The position numbers and the translations under genes are program-made. A stretch of DNA of 64,000 bases from Dokdonella_A sp046347015 (lineage in GTDB: Bacteria > Pseudomonadota > Gammaproteobacteria > Xanthomonadales > Rhodanobacteraceae), in contig JAXMHA010000005.1 of the NCBI GenBank assembly GCA_046347015.1, positions 62,001-126,000 of the forward strand, read 5' to 3'. Shown in pieces: positions 33,276-41,950 of this stretch. The notes beneath the pieces were generated by a model. It saw only the letters and a list, made by a program, of their open reading frames with translations, made no database searches and was not told the origin of the DNA. Every line of letters starts with the position of its first letter. Positions within the stretch are counted from its first letter, which is position 1.

Positions 33276-34661
33276 CTACTTTGCGATGGTCTTTTGCGGC
33301 CCCGACAACGCCTGTCGCACGCCGGTCTTGTACATGACGGCGATGTAGTACCAGTACGGTGTCCTTTCACGGCCGTCGTATCGCGCCACTGGTATTCGAC
33401 GGGACCTGTGCCGTTGTCGATCGCGGCGACCATGTGATCGCCAACGACCTTGAACGGTCCATCCGCGGAATCGCCGCGGAACACCTGATAGCCGTGCACG
33501 TTGCCCTGGTGCAACCTGCCATTTCAGGAGCGGCCCCTCGCCCGGCGGCGTCGGCATCACCTTCAATGGAGGTTGAATCCGGCGGTTTCGGCATCTCGAC
33601 TTTCTGGATGCCCGGAGGCGGCTTCGGCGATACCCGACGGCGCGGGCGGCGCGGCGAAGATGCCGAAGATCGACAGCGTCAGGTGCTTCTTCTGCTCCGG
33701 CAGCGGCACGTCGAGGTCGTACTTGAAGAACCCCGGTGCTTGATTCTTGCCGACATCGATCACCAATGCACGGCAGCCGCGGCGCGCAGGATCGCAATCA
33801 CGGAGTTGAAAGTCGCGTCGAGGGTGCGGCCGATCAGGTCCGATGCACGGTCACTTTGCGCTGATCGTGAACGCCTTGCCCTGAGTGTCGACCAAGTCAA
33901 CGGACAACGCGCGTTGTGCAGCCCACGCCACGGTGCCGAACCAGTGTGGATTCTTCTCCGGTCCGATTTCACCCTTCACCGATCCGGTCACCTGCACCCA
34001 GGCTTCCGGTTGCTGCGGGCTGTCGATCGCAAGCTTCACCATCTCGTCGAACGGACCCCACGGCGCGTCTTCGCCAACCTCGGTGGTGACCGACCGGCCA
34101 TCGGCACCCATCGCGGCATGCAGGAACGGCGGAGCGGACAGGATCTTCGTGATGCGGAAGCCCGGGGTCAGCTGCTCGCCAGCGCTGGCCGTTTCGTTAC
34201 CGGTCCCGCAGCGACGTCGACATCACCGAAGGTGATTCGCGGATGCGGATCGTCGAGCACCGACATCACGAACCCGCTGGCCCGCGCGAACATCGGCCTG
34301 GCGCCGGCGCCGTCGATGCGCGGAACGTCCAAGCGATCTCGCCGGCGATGTTGCGCGTGTTGACGTGCGTCGCGGTGATCTTCGCTTGCGTGCGGCTCCA
34401 ACGTCAGATGCGACGGCGTCGCGGAGTTGTGGTCCGTCGCACCGGAACGATGTCCAGCGTCAACGGCGTGTCGCCCGCGTTCGTCAACGTGAACGCACAG
34501 CCGGCGGGCGCGAACGCATACACCTCGCCGAAATCGCAGTCCTGCACCTTCAGCGGACTTGCTGCCGGTGTCGCGGCATGCAGCGGTCCCGCAAACGACA
34601 ATGATGCGGTGAGCACACCAAAGGTGTAAGTCAGCGTCGGGACATACCGAATCAACGACAT
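33276..34661 (-). pseudogene. DUF1573-like/fn3-like secreted protein with multiple frameshifts
   Basis: The ATG at 34661 has GAGG eight bases upstream and starts a signal peptide ending P-L-H-A-A. The N-terminal part (D-F-G-E-V-Y...F-T-L-T-N-A-G-D-T-P-L-T-L) matches the DUF1573/ASH type of immunoglobulin-like domain. Following the protein through changing frames gives K-I-T-A-T-H-V-N-T-R-N-I-A-G-E-I, then P-R-I-T-F-G-D-V-D-V, then a middle domain (M-G-A-D-G-R-S-V-T-T-E-V through A-F-T-I-S-A-K, 34111-33854), and a C-terminal fn3-like segment (V-H-G-Y-Q-V-F-R-G-D-S-A-D-G-P-F) ending in K-T-I-A-K with the stop at 33276. At least five one-base shifts are needed over about 460 codons. Function unknown. 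Confidence 0.65.
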
Positions 34662-34733
34662 TGCAGCGACCTCGCGCAGACTGCCGGCAGCATACAACGA
34701 CCCGACAGTGACCGGCGCACTGGAACTACCGCA

Positions 34734-34753
34734 AGTGATACAGTAGTATCACT
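34734..34753 (+). promoter_or_regulatory. Operator-like palindrome before the Phd antitoxin
   Basis: A perfect eight-base inverted repeat with a four-base spacer, AGTGATAC-agta-GTATCACT, ends two bases before the antitoxin ATG at 34756. Inside it TAGTAT (34744-34749) could be a -10 box, with TGGAAC (34721-34726) at 17 bases. Phd/YefM antitoxins bind such repeats to repress their own operon. No Shine-Dalgarno sequence precedes the ATG, so the transcript may be leaderless. Confidence 0.65.
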
Positions 34754-34755
34754 CC

Positions 34756-35002
34756 ATGCGCACCGAACTCGTGACGACACTCAAGCGGCAGGCCACGGCC
34801 CTGCTCGCGGACATCGAGCGCGACAGGAAACCGATCCTGATCACCCAACATGGCCTGCCCGGTGCGTATCTGGTCGACGTGGAAACCTGGCAGTTGCAAC
34901 AGGAGCGCATGGCCATCCTCGGTGGAATCGCACGCGGAGAAATGGCTATCGCGGAGGCCGCACGCTCACGCAAGCGCAGACTGAGAAACGGCTGGCGCAG
35001 TG
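34756..35002 (+). pseudogene. Phd/YefM-family antitoxin, frameshifted
   Basis: The first 65 codons give a typical Phd/YefM antitoxin (MRTELVTTLKRQATALLADI; I-L-I-T-Q-H-G; A-Y-L-V-D-V-E). After E-M-A-I-A-E one base is missing in a GG run near 34957; adding a G restores G-R-T-L-T-Q-A-Q-T-E-K-R-L-A-Q-W, the usual C-terminal part that covers the toxin. The repaired gene ends at about 35003 and overlaps the toxin start. If the shift is real, the antitoxin would lose its toxin-neutralising end. Confidence 0.75.
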
Positions 35003-35303
35003 GTCGAGCAGTTCGACCGAGCCAGCGATAGCAGACCTCGAAGCCATCGCCGAATACATTTCTCTGACAACCCTGCCGCTGCACGCGCGCCGATACAGCG
35101 CATCGTGCAGCATGTTCGCCAGCTTTCCGGACCAACTGGAAAGCGGCGTCCGACCTCGCGAGCTGGGTCCGCGCAGCCGCTACAGGCAGATCGTCGAGCC
35201 ACCCTGCCGCGTCTTCTACCGCTTCGATGGCCGAGCGGCCTACATCGTCCACGTGATGCGCGCGGAGCGGATACTCAGACGCGGCGTCTTGACGCGACGC
35301 TAG
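35000..35303 (+). pseudogene. ParE/RelE-type toxin, frameshifted
   Basis: GTG 35000 begins V-V-E-Q; then pieces of a ParE/RelE fold appear in shifting frames: T-E-P-A-I-A-D-L-E-A-I-A-E-Y-I-S, D-N-P-A-A-A-R-A-P-I-Q-R-I-V-Q-H-V-R-Q-L, and R-Y-R-Q-I-V-E-P-P-C-R-V-F-Y-R through V-H-V-M-R-A-E-R, ending with a stop at 35303. Three one-base shifts are needed. The order antitoxin-toxin with overlap fits a type II toxin-antitoxin module. The toxin cannot be made as a full protein from this sequence. Confidence 0.72.
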
Positions 35304-35547
35304 TACCCGGACGACACGTCGTTGCGAAACGGTCGAAGCTGTCGAGTCTGCTCCCATCGATACCGAGCGCGACGATACTCGCGACGACCGCGGCTGCGAT
35401 CGACGCGGCCGAACGAAAATGAAGCATCTCCGGACCTCCAAGACGCGAATCGGAGAAGGCAACAGCGCGCCAACCCCGCGGGGTCGTTTCGCAGCCTATC
35501 GAACGTGCGCATCGCCGTGTCCGCGATTGCGTGGCCACAGCAACCCC

Positions 35548-35954
35548 ATGCAACCTGCCGCGCCGAACTCCCCTTGTCGAACTGTTCGTAGCCCGGCTCC
35601 TGAACGGGTGCCGGATCTGCTGGCGGTGTACCGGTTCGGTTCGTTCGACACGCCGGCTCAACGACCCGACAGCGACATCGACCTCGGACTGCTCGGTGAG
35701 GCCCCGCTCGAACCGGTGTTCCTTTTCGACCTCGCCGGTGAGCCCCGACGCTCGCCCTCCGCGAAGTGGACCTGATCGACCTCATCACGTGCTCCACCGT
35801 GCTGCGCGCACAAGTCGTCGCGACAGGCGAGCGGGTGTTCTGCCGCGACCGCTATCGCTGCGAGTCATTCGCCACCACGGCGTTCAGCCGCTACGCCCAC
35901 CTCAACGAGGCGCGACGGGCGATCCTCGACGACATTGCCGCGCGAGCTGCGGTG
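35548..35954 (+). pseudogene. mntA: MntA-like nucleotidyltransferase antitoxin, frameshifted
   Basis: The minimal nucleotidyltransferase motif is intact: Y-R-F-G-S-F-D-T-P-A-Q-R-P-D-S-D-I-D-L fits G-S-x10-D-x-D. Downstream a shift near 35750 is needed to reach L-A-L-R-E-V-D-L-I-D-L, followed by S-T-V-L-R-A-Q-V-V-A-T-G-E-R-V-F-C and L-N-E-A-R-R-A-I-L-D-D-I, all typical of MntA. An earlier shift near 35570 affects the N-terminus, whose start (ATG 35548) is approximate. MntA proteins AMPylate and so silence the partner HepT toxin, which follows. Confidence 0.72.
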
Positions 35955-36366
35955 ATTGGCCGACGGCATCGGCCTCGGCAAGCTGGCGATCATCGAGCGG
36001 CGCCTCGCGCGCATACGCGAGGAGCAGCACCGGGGCACGCAACCGAGCTGGCGACGAACCTGACGCGGCAGGACGCGATCGTGCCGAACCTGCAGCGCGC
36101 CTGCTGTGAAGCGCGATCGACCGCGCCAAGCAAACCGTCCGAATGCGCAACTCTGGTCTGCCGCAGGACGCGCGCGATGCCTTCACGCTGCTGGAGGGTG
36201 CTTGTTCGATCGACACCGACAATGCAGCGCGGATGCGCGCGATGGTCGGTTTCCGCAATGTCGCCGTGCATCGCTATCGGGACCTCAGCCTGCCGACCCT
36301 GCGCGCGATACGGGACACGCGCGATCGGCGACTTCACCGCGTTCGCCAAGCGGGGCGGCTGGCTGA
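35952..36366 (+). pseudogene. hepT: HepT-like HEPN ribonuclease toxin, frameshifted
   Basis: Starting near GTG 35952, the pieces G-K-L-A-I-I-E-R-R-L-A-R-I-R-E-E, L-T-R-Q-D-A-I-V-P-N-L-Q-R-A-C, G-L-P-Q-D-A-R-D-A-F and M-V-G-F-R-N-V-A-V-H-R-Y lie in order but in different frames. The last holds the HEPN R-x4-H active motif. HepT cleaves or trims RNA and is held in check by MntA. The original C-terminus is not clear; the end given is the stop in the frame that fits best. Confidence 0.68.
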
Positions 36367-36507
36367 CAGGACATCCACGTCGGCCATACCGCCCCTTGGG
36401 CCTGAAGCGACGCTGCCAATCCGCAGGCACGATGCACGCCCTGCGGGCATCGCGTCCAACGTTACCCTTTCCCGTTCTCACGCGAAGGCGGAAGCTCTGA
36501 CGCAAAG

Positions 36508-36533
36508 AAAAGCCCGGCCGGAGCCGGGCTTTT
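36508..36533. terminator. Bidirectional rho-independent terminator
   Basis: AAAAGCCCGGC, a four-base loop CGGA, then GCCGGGCTTTT: an 11-base perfect stem with A and T tracts on both sides. It lies between the HepT remnant (plus) and a convergent secreted-protein gene (minus), and can end both transcripts. Confidence 0.88.
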
Positions 36534-36562
36534 CGTGTTGCGGATCGCGCGACTGGCGTCGA

Positions 36563-37057
36563 TCAGTTGATCTGGAACTCCTGCAGCGTGACCGGAAGCG
36601 GGTCCGGGGTCGTGAAGGTCAACACGCCGTTCGCAGCCGGCCCACTCCGCAGCGGCACCGGTGATCGCCAACCAGTACGGTGTCGACGGTGCCGTGATCC
36701 CCGCCAAACTGATGCCTGAGCCAACGGCTGCGGTTGCACCAATGACACCGTTGTCGGTTCCCGCCGAGCAGGCGTTCAACAGGTACATCGCGAAGAACTG
36801 AAAGCCGGCAGTCGGAACGATCGAGCCCGTCGGAGCAGTCGTGCCGGTCGTGAACGCGGAACATGTAGTCATTCGACGGGCTAGAAGCCGCACCGTAACC
36901 ACCGATCCAGTTGGTCGTGGTGGTGGTAATGGCGCTGAACGTGCCGTTCGCCGTCAGCGGAACTGACTCCGCGCAACTACCGCCGGGGCTGCCTGTGCGG
37001 AACGGCAAACCCGCCAATGGCGAGTGCCGCAATCAGGGCTGTGCAGAGCTTCTTCAT
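36563..37057 (-). pseudogene. Small secreted protein, frameshifted
   Basis: ATG 37057 opens a signal peptide (MKKLCTALIAALAIGGFAVP). Later pieces in other frames are C-A-E-S-V-P-L-T-A-N-G-T-F-S-A-I, N-W-I-G-G-Y-G-A, F-Q-F-F-A-M-Y-L-L-N-A-C-S-A-G, and G-V-L-T-F-T-T-P-D-P-L-P-V-T-L-Q-E-F-Q-I-N before the stop at 36563. At least three one-base shifts are needed over about 165 codons. No family is recognised. The Thr/Gly-rich beta character suggests an exported or surface protein. Confidence 0.6.
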
Positions 37058-37102
37058 CAGTGTGTCACTCCGTAGCGATTGAACAAGGGACGCGTTGTTA
37101 TA

Positions 37103-37820
37103 TCAGAAACCAATGAACGTCTGGCGGCGCGAGTCGAACTGGTCCAAGCCGACGGGCATGTCCGTTTCGATTTGCGACGAAACCTGGCGCGGCATTCGAC
37201 AAGCCAAGGAATGCCGTATCAATAGTCTGCGTGTTGCTGAAGGTCGTAACGCTCACGTCCGGCGAGGCTTCAACATTGTTGTTGACCCACATGCTGAAAT
37301 GCGGCGTACCACTTACAGCACCGGTGTCATAGTCAAACTCGACGTAGTTCGTGCCAGCCGAAAGTGGAAGAAATCGATGTGACTCCACTCTGAATCTGCC
37401 GGATTCTGAACAATGTAGGTAATTCCCGATCCGCCGCCGCTGTCACCAACGACGCCGAGGACTATCGGCGAAGTGAGTGCACCCGCTTGCTGATGCTGAA
37501 AACGCCGATGGAGTCGACGAGTCCGAGGTTGGTCAAGTTATCGGCGTCAATAATGAACTGCACACGATAGCGCGGTTCGGCAGCCGGCTGTCGTCCTCGA
37601 CCACGGCCTGCGACGAGGCGTCACCGGTAAGCGTCGAGTCCATGCGGCACGGCGTTCCGGCGTAGCCACCCGCAGCGATCACCGCGGTGCCGCCCAACGC
37701 ATTGACCGCCGTCCACGGCGGAACCGGGCTGGCCGGGCAACCGGCGAGCGCACTGCCAGCAAAGCCGAAACCCGCAAGACCGAGCAGGGCCAACGAAAGG
37801 ACTTTTGTCTTCGCAGTCAT
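37103..37820 (-). pseudogene. Secreted protein of unknown function, frameshifted
   Basis: ATG 37820 (GGAG six bases upstream) begins MTAKTKVLSLALLGLAGFGF, a clear signal peptide ending S-A-L-A. The first 80 residues are in one frame; the rest (Y-R-V-Q-F-I-I-D-A-D-N-L-T-N-L-G-L-V-D, N-Y-V-E-F-D-Y-D-T-G-A-V-S-G, F-S-M-W-V-N-N-N, and the end Q-T-F-I-G-F) needs at least three shifts, with the stop at 37103. About 239 residues if repaired. The pattern N-Y-V-E-F...W-V-N-N suggests a beta-sandwich that may bind carbohydrate, but no family is assigned. Confidence 0.6.
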
Positions 37821-37902
37821 GGAAATCTCCGGTGGTTGTCCGGGCGGGCTGCAGCGCCCCTCCCCAGGGTAAGTGTCGGTTAACCAAGCCCGATCCGCGC
37901 GG

Positions 37903-37931
37903 ACCTTAACGGGATCTTGCCCCGCTGTCAA
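37903..37931 (-). promoter_or_regulatory. Sigma-70 promoter for the gene at 37820
   Basis: On the minus strand TTGACA (37931-37926) and TAAGGT (37908-37903) are spaced by exactly 17 bases. Transcription would begin near 37896, about 75 bases before the ATG. The rest of the 316-base gap up to 38137 shows no gene. Confidence 0.65.
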
Positions 37932-38136
37932 CACGGTTTCGGCGTGGGCCTGGTCCGAATGTGCCTTGTTCGACAGTTGCCCCGGCTGCAACGGGCGCCC
38001 CTGCCGGCCATCGGCGGATACGGCATCGCCTCCGGCCCACGAAGCCATAGACGCGCGGAGGGGTCGAAACCGGACACAGGGCTCGGGGGCCCGAGTCATC
38101 GGCCACGTTGGGCTGGCGCTGTTGGGATTCTGAAGC

Positions 38137-38526
38137 TCACCCCGACCTGCGGTCGCCCTCGGCGCGCTCGTCGTCTGCTGCCGGGTTGCCCCCAAGCCGC
38201 CCCAGCTCGTCCTCGAGGATCGCGAGTTTCTGCGTCAGCCGCCGCAACCGGCGTTCCTGCCGCGAGCGGTCGATGTCGAGCTTCAGCAGCCGGATCAGGA
38301 TCAGCGACACGCCGACGATGATCGGCAGCACTGGCGCGTACGAAATGCCGGTCAGGTGGCCCAGCCACTCGACCAGCGACGGAAACACGCCGAGGGCGAA
38401 TGTCGCCGCCGCGACGCCGAACCACCACAGCGCATACGGCCCGTGCAGGTGGTCGCGGCGGACGAGGAACAGGATCGCGCCGGCCAGCACGATGCCGATG
38501 ACGGCGGAAGTGATTTGTGCGGTCAT
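38137..38526 (-). CDS. DUF2304 membrane protein
   Basis: A 129-residue protein with three predicted membrane segments (about 5-22, 31-52, 60-80) and a charged coiled coil at the C-terminus (about 85-115). DUF2304 proteins are small inner-membrane proteins often encoded beside family 2 glycosyltransferases and are thought to assist undecaprenyl-phosphate sugar transfer or flipping. Here it overlaps the preceding glycosyltransferase gene by four bases (ATGA), supporting a joint function. Confidence 0.85.
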   Translation of the reverse strand: MTAQITSAVIGIVLAGAILFLVRRDHLHGPYALWWFGVAAATFALGVFPSLVEWLGHLTGISYAPVLPIIVGVSLILIRLLKLDIDRSRQERRLRRLTQKLAILEDELGRLGGNPAADDERAEGDRRSG

Positions 38527-39305
38527 GATGGGTGGGGTGCCCGATGCGAAGGTGCCGGCGAGGCCTCGAACCGCGCGAGGCACAGCACGGTCGTCTGCGC
38601 CATGTAGCGGGCGACCACGGGCCACGACGCGAACACACGCGAATGGCCGGCCCGGCGCGGTTGCATCGGCACCGGCGTCTCGACCAGCAAATAGCCGCTG
38701 CGCGCCAGCAGGATCAGCACGCCGACGTCCTGGTAGTCCAGCAGGCTCGCCGCCGGTGAGGCGAGCAATTCCACCGCGCGCGGTCCGTACAGGCGCAGCC
38801 CTGACGTGAAGTCGTGCAGCGGCAGCCGCGTCAATGCACGCAGGTACCGCCACGCCACTCGCTTGGCGCGGCTCAGCCGCTCGACGCAGGTGCCGATGAC
38901 GACGTCGGCTTCCGTCCGCGCCTGGGCATCGAACAACGCCGGCAGGGTTTCCGGGAGGTGCTGGCCGTCGGCGTCGAGCGTGACGACGCTGGTGCAGCCG
39001 TGCCGCGCCGCATAGCGGATGCCGGTCTGGGTCGCGCCCCACGCGCCGAGGCCGAGCGGCAGCGTCAGCACCCGGGCACCCGCCGCGCGCGCCGCCGCGG
39101 CGGTGTCGTCACGGCTCGCGTCGTCGACGACGAGGACCGGGGCGCCCAGCACACGGCGCGCCCCGGTCACAACCTGGCCAATGGTCGGCGCTTCGTCACG
39201 CGCCGGGATGACGACGAGGCAGCGGCGCGGATCGAGCTGGGGCGTTCCGGGGTCGGGCACGGGAAGGATGTGCGCGGAGGGAGTGCGATTCTGGGCACGG
39301 CCCAT
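38523..39305 (-). CDS. Family 2 glycosyltransferase (dolichol-phosphate mannosyltransferase-like)
   Basis: A 260-residue GT2 enzyme: V-V-I-P-A-R-D-E-A-P-T-I near residue 32, the D-x-D region V-T-L-D-A-D-G-Q-H-L near 108, and D-F-T-S-G-L-R-L-Y-G-P-R-A-V near 165. This matches the group that links a nucleotide sugar to a polyprenyl phosphate. The sugar is not known. It is divergent from the GT4 gene at 39362 and coupled to the DUF2304 gene. Confidence 0.88.
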   Translation of the reverse strand: MGRAQNRTPSAHILPVPDPGTPQLDPRRCLVVIPARDEAPTIGQVVTGARRVLGAPVLVVDDASRDDTAAAARAAGARVLTLPLGLGAWGATQTGIRYAARHGCTSVVTLDADGQHLPETLPALFDAQARTEADVVIGTCVERLSRAKRVAWRYLRALTRLPLHDFTSGLRLYGPRAVELLASPAASLLDYQDVGVLILLARSGYLLVETPVPMQPRRAGHSRVFASWPVVARYMAQTTVLCLARFEASPAPSHRAPHPS

Positions 39306-39361
39306 GCGTTCCGCAAGCGCCGTCTGTCGCCTGGGTCCTTTTCGCGTAGCATCGCGCCGAC

Positions 39362-40510
39362 ATGCGCATCCTGCACGTCGGCAAGTTCTACCCTCCCGAA
39401 CGCGGCGGCATCGAGCAGTACACGGCGGCCCTCGCGCGGTTCGCCGCCAGCGCCGGGGACGCCGTTGCCGTGTTGGCGCACCAGCGGCCCGGCGTGCGGC
39501 GAACCACCGTGGAAACGATCGACGGCGTCGCCGTGACGCGGGTCGGCTGCCTCGGCGCCTTCGCCTACGCCCCGCTGGCGCCGGCGTTCCCGGTCGTGGC
39601 GCGGCGCGTGGTCGCCTCTTTCCGGCCCGACCTGATCCACATCCACGTGCCGAACCCTTCGGCATTCGCGTTGCTGGCGCTGCCAGGCGCGCGACGCGTG
39701 CCCTGGATCGTCCAATGGCAGGCCGACATCGACGCCGATGCGGTCGGCGCGGGGATGCGGGCGTTGTATTGCGTGTACCGGCCGTTCGAGACGGCGCTGC
39801 TGCGGCGCTCCCGCGCCATCATCGCGAGCTCGACCGCCTACGCCGACGCGAGCCGGCCCCTCGCCCGCTGGCGCGACAAGGTCCACGTGGTGCCGCTTGG
39901 CATCGGCCCCTCGGCTGCGCCGCGTGCGGGTGGATCCGCATGCTGGCCCCAGCGACCTGGAATGAAGCTGCTCGCGGTCGGACGGTTGTCACACTACAAG
40001 GGCTTCGACGTACTGTTCGATGCGCTCACACATTGCGCCGATGCGAACCTGCTGCTGGTCGGTACCGGCGAATGCGAAGCGGCGCTGCGCGCGCAGGTCG
40101 ACACGCTCGGACTCGGCGGGCGGGTCGTGATGGCGGGCGATCTCTCCGACGCAAGCCTCGCCGCCGCGTACGCCAGTTCCGATGCGTTCGTGCTGCCGTC
40201 GCTGAACCGCAGCGAGTCGTTCGGGCTCGTGCTGCTCGAAGCGATGCGTGCCGGCCTGCCGGTCATCGCGAGCGACATTCCCGGATCCGGCGTCGGCAGC
40301 ATCGTCGTCGAGGGCGTGACCGGACGACTGGTGCCGCCGGGCGATGCGCGGGCACTGGCCGGAGCAATTGCGGCGCTTGCGGATCCCGTTTCGCGCACGG
40401 CGCTCGGCCACGCGGGCTACGCGCGCTGGCTGGAACGGTTCACCTTGGAACGCTCGGCGCGCGCCGTGCGTGAAATCCAATGCCGAATCGTGGCAGCCGA
40501 AAGCACCTGA
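39362..40510 (+). CDS. Family 4 glycosyltransferase
   Basis: A 382-residue GT-B enzyme. The N-terminal domain starts M-R-I-L-H-V-G-K-F-Y-P-P-E-R-G-G-I-E; the C-terminal domain has L-L-A-V-G-R-L-S-H-Y-K-G-F-D-V-L, and the retaining GT4 motif E-S-F-G-L-V-L-L-E (E-x7-E) near residue 288. It likely adds a sugar, such as mannose, to a surface glycan; the acceptor is unknown. Confidence 0.9.
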   Translation: MRILHVGKFYPPERGGIEQYTAALARFAASAGDAVAVLAHQRPGVRRTTVETIDGVAVTRVGCLGAFAYAPLAPAFPVVARRVVASFRPDLIHIHVPNPSAFALLALPGARRVPWIVQWQADIDADAVGAGMRALYCVYRPFETALLRRSRAIIASSTAYADASRPLARWRDKVHVVPLGIGPSAAPRAGGSACWPQRPGMKLLAVGRLSHYKGFDVLFDALTHCADANLLLVGTGECEAALRAQVDTLGLGGRVVMAGDLSDASLAAAYASSDAFVLPSLNRSESFGLVLLEAMRAGLPVIASDIPGSGVGSIVVEGVTGRLVPPGDARALAGAIAALADPVSRTALGHAGYARWLERFTLERSARAVREIQCRIVAAEST

Positions 40511-40534
40511 ACGGTTGCATCGCGGGGCGTCGTT

Positions 40535-41950
40535 TCAAGCCTTAGAGGAAGCTGCGGAATCGGACCTCAGCAGCAACGCCAGCAACACGACCGTCGCCGG
40601 GACGATCTGCAACACCAGCCGGTTTGCGCTGGTGTAGTCACGTGCCCAAGCCGCGGCGCCGGTGAAGAAGAACAACACGGCGAGGAAGGCGAGGAACAAC
40701 AGCAGCGCAAGTCCGAGGAAGCGGGCCGCTGGCACGCGGCCGAACACGCGCCAACGCACGATCGCGACCAGCGGCGCGAGATACCACAGGAGATGCCAGT
40801 TCGGCAGCGTGAACAGTCCCGCCAGGATTTCCTGCCCGACCGGGTGGAACGCGAGCGGATAGCGGCCGAGCGCCGGGATGTCGACCAGACCCCAATGGAT
40901 TCGCACGAGACCGAGTTCCGGCAGCGGCAGCTCGAATCCGCCCGTCACGAGTCCGATGACGATGAGGCCGACCGCGGCCAGCGCGAACGGCCAGCGCGAC
41001 CGCCGCGGCAGGCGTTCGAGCAGGATCACCACCGCCAGCGCGAGCAGCCAGAACGCGCCTTCGAGCTTGATCATCGGCAGCACCAGCGCAAGTCCGGCGC
41101 ACAGCAGCAACTGCCCCGTCGCCCCGGTTTCGATGAACCGCATCCACGCGAGCGCAGCGAGCCCGAGCACCAGCGCGACCCACAGATCGGCATAGCCCGC
41201 GAGCGCGACGTGGGCATCGAGCAGCGGCAACGACATCAGCGCGTAGACCAGCGCCAGCGCGGCGAGCGCGGCATGTCCAGCGGCGCGCCAGTATCCGTAC
41301 GCGGCGAACGCGAACGCGACCAGCGCCCCGCTCCACGCGAGCGCAATGCGCGGCCCCTCGAACGCGTGCGCCGCACTCGCGAACCACAACTCGATCCACG
41401 CCAGGAGGTCGGGATAGGCCGAGGCCGGCATCGTCAACGCCGTCGCATGCCGGCCGGCCAGCCATTCCTTCATCGGTACCCACGCTTCGGCATGGCCCAG
41501 CCCGAACCACGTCTTCGCCTTGAACGCCCACGTCGACCACGCGTCCCACGGGAACAGTGGCCGCAGCGAGGCTTCCCACGCGAGCAGGCCGACACGGACT
41601 GCGATCAGCGCGACGAGCAGTCCGAACACGATCCGGACCAGCATGTCCGGGGAGTCGGCGATTTGATCGACCCGCGTACCCCGATGGCGCCAGGCCCGGA
41701 ACGCCGTCACCACCCACGCCACGACTCCAACCAGCACCAGCCACGGCGCGGTGCGCGCGAAGGTTTCCCGCGTCGCATCGGTCGCACAAAGCGGCGCGAG
41801 CAGGCCGGCCAGCAGGATGCCGACCAGCCAGCCGGCGCCCAGCGTCGCCGCACCATCTCCGCGACTCGTCCCGGCGCCCGCGGCGAGCCGCCAAACGCCG
41901 GCGCCGGCGAACAACGGAAGCGCCCACGCGAGGACGTACTCAGCGCCCAT
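40535..41950 (-). CDS. Polytopic membrane protein, GT-C glycosyltransferase-like
   Basis: A 471-residue protein with about eleven or twelve membrane segments. Between segments near residues 125-160 it has P-W-D-A-W-S-T-W-A-F-K-A-K, and a further polar loop holds K-L-E-G-A-F-W. An acidic loop after an early membrane segment in such a protein fits the GT-C fold, which uses polyprenyl-phosphate sugars; the GT2/DUF2304 pair nearby could supply that donor. No exact family is recognised. Its start overlaps the end of the preceding gene by about 11 bases. Confidence 0.65.
   Translation of the reverse strand: MGAEYVLAWALPLFAGAGVWRLAAGAGTSRGDGAATLGAGWLVGILLAGLLAPLCATDATRETFARTAPWLVLVGVVAWVVTAFRAWRHRGTRVDQIADSPDMLVRIVFGLLVALIAVRVGLLAWEASLRPLFPWDAWSTWAFKAKTWFGLGHAEAWVPMKEWLAGRHATALTMPASAYPDLLAWIELWFASAAHAFEGPRIALAWSGALVAFAFAAYGYWRAAGHAALAALALVYALMSLPLLDAHVALAGYADLWVALVLGLAALAWMRFIETGATGQLLLCAGLALVLPMIKLEGAFWLLALAVVILLERLPRRSRWPFALAAVGLIVIGLVTGGFELPLPELGLVRIHWGLVDIPALGRYPLAFHPVGQEILAGLFTLPNWHLLWYLAPLVAIVRWRVFGRVPAARFLGLALLLFLAFLAVLFFFTGAAAWARDYTSANRLVLQIVPATVVLLALLLRSDSAASSKA

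Noticed and set aside
34756..36366. A CRISPR array or phage remnant associated with the toxin-antitoxin genes
   Set aside because: No direct repeats with spacers, integrase, transposase or phage structural gene could be found.
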